From: SIG636 sp045604285
Lineage (GTDB): Bacteria > Bacillota > Clostridia > Oscillospirales > CAG-382
Direction: 5' to 3'
Length of the DNA: 9,708 nucleotides
Assembly: GCA_045604285.1 (NCBI GenBank)
Contig: JAZUNS010000135.1
Location: forward strand, 1 to 9,708
The number at the start of each line of letters is the position of its first letter. Position 1 is the stretch's first letter. The translations under genes and the position numbers were made by a program. The notes under the pieces are model-generated. The model ran no database searches, was not told the DNA's origin, and saw only the letters and a list, made by a program, of their open reading frames with translations. Positions 6,458-9,708 of this stretch are shown here, piece by piece.

Positions 6458-8272
6458 ATGGAAGTTATAAATATTCTTGATACACAAAGCGCAAATATGA
6501 TAGCTGCCGGAGAGGTTGTAGAGCGACCCGCCTCCGCCGTTAAAGAGCTGGTGGAAAACGCCATAGACGCCGGCGCCAAGAATATAAGCGTAGAGCTTAA
6601 GGGCGGCGGCAGTCAGCTTATAAGGGTAAGCGATGACGGCTGCGGTATGTCCCGTGGGGACTTGCCCAAGTCCGTGCTTAGGCACGCAACCAGCAAAATA
6701 CGCACCGGCGCCGATATCGACGGCGTAGGCACCCTTGGTTTCCGTGGGGAGGCACTTGCCGCCATATCCTCGGTATCTAAATTTCAGATAATTTCCCGCA
6801 GGGCAGGTGAAGAGTTTGGCAACCTGCTGTGCTGTGAGGACGGCAACACCACCGTTGAGGAGGTTGGCTGTCCCGTGGGGACCACCGTTTTGGTGGAGGG
6901 GCTGTTTTACAACACCCCCGCCCGCCGCAAGTTTTTAAAGCGGGACGCTACCGAGATTGCCGCCTGCCGCAGCGTGGTGGAAAAAGCGGCAATATCCAAC
7001 CCCCACATTGCCTTTAAATTTATTGCCGATGGCGAGCTTAAGTTTGCCACCGACGGCAACGGCTCTCTTACTGCTGCCATTGCCGACGCACTTGGCGAAG
7101 CAAGGGCAAAAAATCTTATCCGTGTTGAGGGTACTGCCGAGCAGGTGGGCGTAAGCGGCTACGTTTCCGCACCGGCCGCCGCCGTTGGCAGAAATACCGC
7201 CCAAAACACCTTTGTCAATGGGCGATACGTGGTTTCCAAAACCGTCCAGGCGGCACTTAAAGAGGCGTTTAAGACCTATTTGCCCCACGATAGATACCCC
7301 GCATCGGTGCTGTTTATAGAGGTACCCCCCAAGTTTGTGGACGTTAACGTCCACCCCGCCAAAACCGAGATAAAGTTTGCCGACGAGCGCCTTGTGTACG
7401 AGGCAGTCTATTACGCCGTAAAGGGCGCACTTGCCCGTCAGGATGCCTTTACCGGCGGCGAGGACGATATTTTCGTTTCCGGTGGGGACGTTGTAAGCGC
7501 AGCCCCGGCAAGCCCACCCGTATATACAAAGCCAAGCTTCAAGCGTGATACGCTCTCCACCGCTGCGGTGCTTAAGGAGGAGCACAAGGCCTTTAACGCC
7601 GAGAGCTTTGGCGAGGATAGCTTTGCCCCGCCCGTAGCTGCAGCAAAGGTTGCATCCCCTACGGTTAAGCAGATTTTTGAAAACAACGCCCAGGCGGAAA
7701 TCACCACCCAGCCCCTTTACCGCTACACGGGCGAGCTTTACAACGCCTACTTAGTGGCAGAAACCAAGGATGCGGTTTATATTATAGACAAGCACGCCGC
7801 CCACGAGCGCATCCTTTACGAGGAGATAAAGAAAAGCTCTACGGCGCAAAGCCAAATGCTGCTATCCCCCGAGGTGGTGCAGCTTAGTCCTGCCGACTAT
7901 GCACTTATTGCCGAAAATTGCGATTATCTTTGCGGCTTTGGCTTTGAGATAGAGCCTTTCGGTGACAACAGCCTCATTGTTCGTGCTTTGCCCACGGCGG
8001 TAAAAAGCGGCGACGTTACCGCCATGCTTACCGCTTATGCCGAGTCGCTTGATAAAGGCGGCGCACTCCCGCCGGAGGAAAGGTGCGACCGTGCCTTGTT
8101 CACCGTGGCTTGCAAGGCGGCGCTTAAGGCGGGCATCCCCAACGATGCCGCCCACAACAAGTGGATACTTGACAAGCTTTTTGATGACGGAAGCATAAAA
8201 TACTGTCCCCACGGCAGACCTGTGGCAAAGGTATTTACCCGCCGTGAAATAAACAAGTGGTTCGACCGCTAA
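6458..8272 (+). CDS. mutL: DNA mismatch repair endonuclease MutL
   Basis: A 604-residue MutL that couples MutS mismatch recognition to strand cutting. The N-terminal GHKL ATPase shows AAGEVVERPASAVKELVEN (Glu30, Asn34), DDGCGM (59-64), HATSK and GTLGFRGEAL (91-100), then the HPAK box in the transducer domain. A variable linker (about 335-420) leads to the C-terminal dimerisation and nuclease domain with DKHAAHER (444-451, the DQHA-type endonuclease metal site), ACK (551-553) and CPHGRP (583-588). QMLLSP at 466-471 lies where B. subtilis MutL has its sliding-clamp binding motif. An endonuclease-type MutL implies repair without MutH and methyl-directed nicking. I chose ATG 6458 because homologues begin close to the LxxxxANxIAAGEV box. 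A TTG at 6452 is an in-frame alternative. No strong Shine-Dalgarno is present, which suggests translational coupling to mutS. Confidence 0.97.
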   Translation: MEVINILDTQSANMIAAGEVVERPASAVKELVENAIDAGAKNISVELKGGGSQLIRVSDDGCGMSRGDLPKSVLRHATSKIRTGADIDGVGTLGFRGEALAAISSVSKFQIISRRAGEEFGNLLCCEDGNTTVEEVGCPVGTTVLVEGLFYNTPARRKFLKRDATEIAACRSVVEKAAISNPHIAFKFIADGELKFATDGNGSLTAAIADALGEARAKNLIRVEGTAEQVGVSGYVSAPAAAVGRNTAQNTFVNGRYVVSKTVQAALKEAFKTYLPHDRYPASVLFIEVPPKFVDVNVHPAKTEIKFADERLVYEAVYYAVKGALARQDAFTGGEDDIFVSGGDVVSAAPASPPVYTKPSFKRDTLSTAAVLKEEHKAFNAESFGEDSFAPPVAAAKVASPTVKQIFENNAQAEITTQPLYRYTGELYNAYLVAETKDAVYIIDKHAAHERILYEEIKKSSTAQSQMLLSPEVVQLSPADYALIAENCDYLCGFGFEIEPFGDNSLIVRALPTAVKSGDVTAMLTAYAESLDKGGALPPEERCDRALFTVACKAALKAGIPNDAAHNKWILDKLFDDGSIKYCPHGRPVAKVFTRREINKWFDR

Positions 8273-8277
8273 AGGAG
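8271..8277 (+). promoter_or_regulatory. tgt ribosome binding site overlapping the mutL stop
   Basis: AAAGGAG begins inside the mutL stop codon TAA (8270-8272) and ends five bases before the tgt ATG (8283). The overlap shows that tgt is organised as part of the same transcript as mutL and leaves no room for a separate promoter between the genes. Confidence 0.75.
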
Positions 8278-8282
8278 TATAT

Positions 8283-9419
8283 ATGGCTAAATTTACTTTA
8301 CATAAAAAAGAAGGCAACGCAAGGCTGGGGACTTTTTCCACGGTACACGGCGATATACAGACCCCCGTGTTTATGAACGTAGGCACCTCTGCCGCCATTA
8401 AGGGGGGCATCTCTACCGACGACCTGCGTGAAATACGCTGCCAGGTAGAGCTTTCCAACACCTATCACCTGCACGTGCGCCCCGGTGAGGACGTTATTTA
8501 TCAGCTTGGGGGCATCCATAAGTTTTTTAATTGGGATAAGCCCGTGCTTACCGACAGCGGCGGGTTTCAGGTGTTTTCGTTGTCCCAGCTTCGCAATATT
8601 AAAGAGCAGGGCGTAACCTTTGCATCCCACTTCGACGGCACCCGCATCTTTATGGGCCCCGAGGAGAGTATGCAGATACAGTCAAAGATAGCCTCCACCA
8701 TTGCCATGGCTTTTGACGAGTGCTGTGTTTCCACGGCGGATAAAAGCTATATCGGCAACTCCTGCAAGCGTACCACCCGCTGGCTTGACCGCTGCATAAA
8801 GGAGATGGCAAGGCTTAATTCCCTGCCCGAAACCATCAACCCCGACCAGCTTTTGTTTGGTATAAACCAGGGCGGTATTTATGCGGATCTGCGTGTTAAC
8901 CACATGAAAGAGATTAGAGAGTTTGACCTGCCCGGCTACGCCATAGGCGGACTTGCCGTTGGCGAAAGCGCCGACGAAATGTACCGTATTATCGAGGCGG
9001 TAGAGCCCCACATGCCTGCGGACAAGCCCCGTTACCTTATGGGCGTAGGCACGCCTATAAATATATTGGAGGCGGTAGACCGTGGCGTTGACTTTTTCGA
9101 TTGCGTAATGCCCTCCAGAAACGCCCGCCACGGCAACGTTTTCACTCACGATGGGCTGCTTAACCTTAACAACAACAAGTTTAAGCTGGACCCTCTGCCC
9201 ATCGACCCTCATTGTGATTGTAAGGTGTGCCGCACCTACAGCCGTGCTTATATAAGGCATCTGTTCAAGGCAAGAGAGCTGCTTGCCATGCGCCTTTGCG
9301 TGTACCACAATCTGTATTTTTATAACCGTCTTATGGAGCAGATAAGGGAAGCCATCGCCAACGGCACCTGGGCACAGTTTAAGAAGGAAAGCGTTGAGAG
9401 GTTTTCGCAGAGAGTATAA
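8283..9419 (+). CDS. tgt: tRNA-guanine transglycosylase (queuine tRNA-ribosyltransferase)
   Basis: A 378-residue enzyme of usual bacterial length that exchanges guanine-34 of tRNAs with GUN anticodons for the queuosine precursor preQ1. Visible motifs: SNTYHLHVRPG (58-68), LTDSGGFQVFSL (89-100, acid/base Asp91), AMAFDECC (141-148), GINQGGIY (193-200), GGLAVGE (222-228), and DFFDCVMPSRNARHG (270-284) with Asp273 as the expected nucleophile, by comparison with the Zymomonas enzyme. The zinc site is Cys311, Cys313, Cys316 and His342 (CDCKVC then YHN). Cys147 and Val226 match the residues I recall as typical of preQ1-using bacterial enzymes rather than eukaryotic queuine-using ones. The usual partners queA, yajC and the ruv genes are not beside it here. 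It follows mutL by ten bases. The next 289 bases carry no gene. Confidence 0.97.
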   Translation: MAKFTLHKKEGNARLGTFSTVHGDIQTPVFMNVGTSAAIKGGISTDDLREIRCQVELSNTYHLHVRPGEDVIYQLGGIHKFFNWDKPVLTDSGGFQVFSLSQLRNIKEQGVTFASHFDGTRIFMGPEESMQIQSKIASTIAMAFDECCVSTADKSYIGNSCKRTTRWLDRCIKEMARLNSLPETINPDQLLFGINQGGIYADLRVNHMKEIREFDLPGYAIGGLAVGESADEMYRIIEAVEPHMPADKPRYLMGVGTPINILEAVDRGVDFFDCVMPSRNARHGNVFTHDGLLNLNNNKFKLDPLPIDPHCDCKVCRTYSRAYIRHLFKARELLAMRLCVYHNLYFYNRLMEQIREAIANGTWAQFKKESVERFSQRV

Positions 9420-9426
9420 AATTATT

Positions 9427-9460
9427 CCCCATTGCTCACTGCGTTCGCAACGGGGGCCCC
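9427..9460. repeat. Clamp hairpin, copy 3 of 5
   Basis: CCCC (9427-9430), A, TTG (9432-9434), loop CTCACTGCGTTCG, CAA (9448-9450), C, GGGGG (9452-9456), CCCC (9457-9460). Inner arms TTG/CAA pair fully. The A/C position between clamp and arm is a mismatch on the plus strand but a G-U on the minus strand. It begins eight bases after the tgt stop, so it could stabilise the 3' end of the message, but no T run follows it. Confidence 0.7.
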
Positions 9461-9469
9461 AAACAAACA

Positions 9470-9501
9470 CCCCAAAAAATCTCCGATTTTTCGGGGGCCC
9501 C
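9470..9501. repeat. Clamp hairpin, copy 4 of 5, with an unrelated inner arm
   Basis: The same CCCCA...CGGGGGCCCC frame as its neighbours, but the inner part is AAAAATC (9475-9481), a 3-nt loop TCC, and GATTTTT (9485-9491), which pair perfectly. The stem is therefore 12 positions with one A/C mismatch at the constant place. The CCCCG that follows (9498-9502) can also pair with CGGGG (9511-9515), giving an alternative fold. Confidence 0.7.
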
Positions 9502-9521
9502 GATTTGATACGGGGGAATAT

Positions 9522-9571
9522 GATTTTCGTTCACTCGCGTCTCGCGCCACTTCGTGGCACTCACGAAAATC
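9522..9571. repeat. Possible three-way-junction element, right copy
   Basis: The outer stem GATTTTCGT (9522-9530) pairs perfectly with ACGAAAATC (9563-9571). Inside are CGCG-TCT-CGCG (9536-9546) and CCAC-TTC-GTGG (9547-9557). Compared with the left copy (161-211), the stem changes TG/CA to CG/CG, and the second small hairpin changes CCGC/GCGG to CCAC/GTGG, so pairing is kept in both. Confidence 0.6.
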
Positions 9572-9577
9572 CAAGGA

Positions 9578-9618
9578 GTCTTTTCTCCGGCGCATGTCCG
9601 CAGAAAACACATTTTTTT
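9578..9618 (+). terminator. Probable rho-independent terminator downstream of tgt
   Basis: A stem of GTCTTTTCTCCGG (9578-9590) with CCGCAGAAAACAC (9598-9610) around the 7-nt loop CGCATGT has 11 pairs and two C/C mismatches, and is followed after one A by seven T (9612-9618). It lies 159 bases after the tgt stop. No better terminator is seen closer to tgt, so this is the likely end of the operon transcript. It is also the right-hand counterpart of the hairpin at 217-251. Confidence 0.6.
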
Positions 9619-9686
9619 ATTACCCCACCACTCACATTCGTTCGTGGCGGGGACCCCGATTGTCCGCAGAAAAGACATTTTTTTAT
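9595..9686. repeat. 26-bp direct repeat (two copies, 66-bp offset)
   Basis: Positions 9595-9620 and 9661-9686 agree at 25 of 26 positions (C9608 against G9674). Each copy is a hairpin 3' arm plus a T7 run. The second copy, AGAAAAGAC (9668-9676), complements the shared 5' arm GTCTTTTCT (9578-9586) perfectly, while the first has one mismatch. Either copy can therefore close the hairpin and act as a terminator. The 66-bp difference contains clamp hairpin copy 5. Confidence 0.75.
9623..9657. repeat. Clamp hairpin, copy 5 of 5
   Basis: CCCC (9623-9626), A, CCA (9628-9630), loop CTCACATTCGTTCG (9631-9644), TGG (9645-9647), C, GGGG (9649-9652), A, CCCC (9654-9657). The inner arms CCA/TGG pair fully, in place of TTG/CAA in copy 3. 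It lies between the two 26-bp repeats, as if carried with the duplicated 3' arm. Positions 9687-9708 hold nothing I recognise. Confidence 0.7.
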
Positions 9687-9708
9687 AATGTGAAATGTTA
9701 TTTGCCTT

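Noticed and set aside
5315..6685. 456-residue minus-strand reading frame opposite the mutS/mutL junction
   Set aside because: It spans two well-supported genes, is rich in Cys/Gly/Tyr from complementing common codons, and shows no domain.
9394..9693. 99-residue plus-strand reading frame over the end of tgt and the right repeat cluster
   Set aside because: It overlaps tgt out of frame, then reads through the hairpin repeats. No ribosome binding site or family resemblance is seen.

Overview
This window looks like a chromosomal segment of an anaerobic Bacillota bacterium, probably Clostridia. The evidence is the gene order miaB - YlbF-family gene - mutS - mutL (Bacillus subtilis has miaB/ymcB - ymcA - cotE - mutS - mutL), a PdaA-type deacetylase, strong AAAGGA-type ribosome binding sites, and a MutL with its own endonuclease motif. 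No rRNA, tRNA, integrase or transposase gene is visible. The exact taxon cannot be read from the sequence.

Layout: positions 1-389 form a non-coding mosaic of small palindromes. Positions 390-1157 (minus) encode a secreted PdaA-like polysaccharide deacetylase. A short divergent intergenic region (1158-1240) separates it from a tightly packed plus-strand run: a C40 (NlpC/P60) peptidase with no signal peptide, miaB, a YlbF-family gene with a Cys/His-rich tail, mutS, mutL and tgt. Gaps inside this run are 6-38 nt and no terminator is seen within it, so it is probably one operon. Positions 9420-9708 form a second palindrome mosaic closely related to the first.

How the genes fit together: MutS and MutL are the core of mismatch repair of the methyl-independent type. 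MiaB and Tgt are both tRNA anticodon-loop modifiers (position 37 and position 34). The YlbF-family protein belongs to the family that forms the RNase Y-associated Ric/Y complex. The divergent pair at the left (deacetylase and gamma-D-Glu-diamino acid peptidase type) both act on peptidoglycan or its fragments.

The least ordinary content is in the two flanking non-coding clusters. They share, in the same orientation, a family of structured repeats: (i) five hairpins with a constant CCCCA...CGGGG clamp and exchangeable inner arms, (ii) a two-copy element that can fold as a three-way junction with compensatory changes between copies, (iii) a long hairpin with a 7-nt loop whose arms also covary, duplicated on its 3' side at the right end and followed each time by seven T, and (iv) an array of mini-hairpins joined by ACTTCAC at an 18-bp period. 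I know of no formal description of this family. Its function is open.
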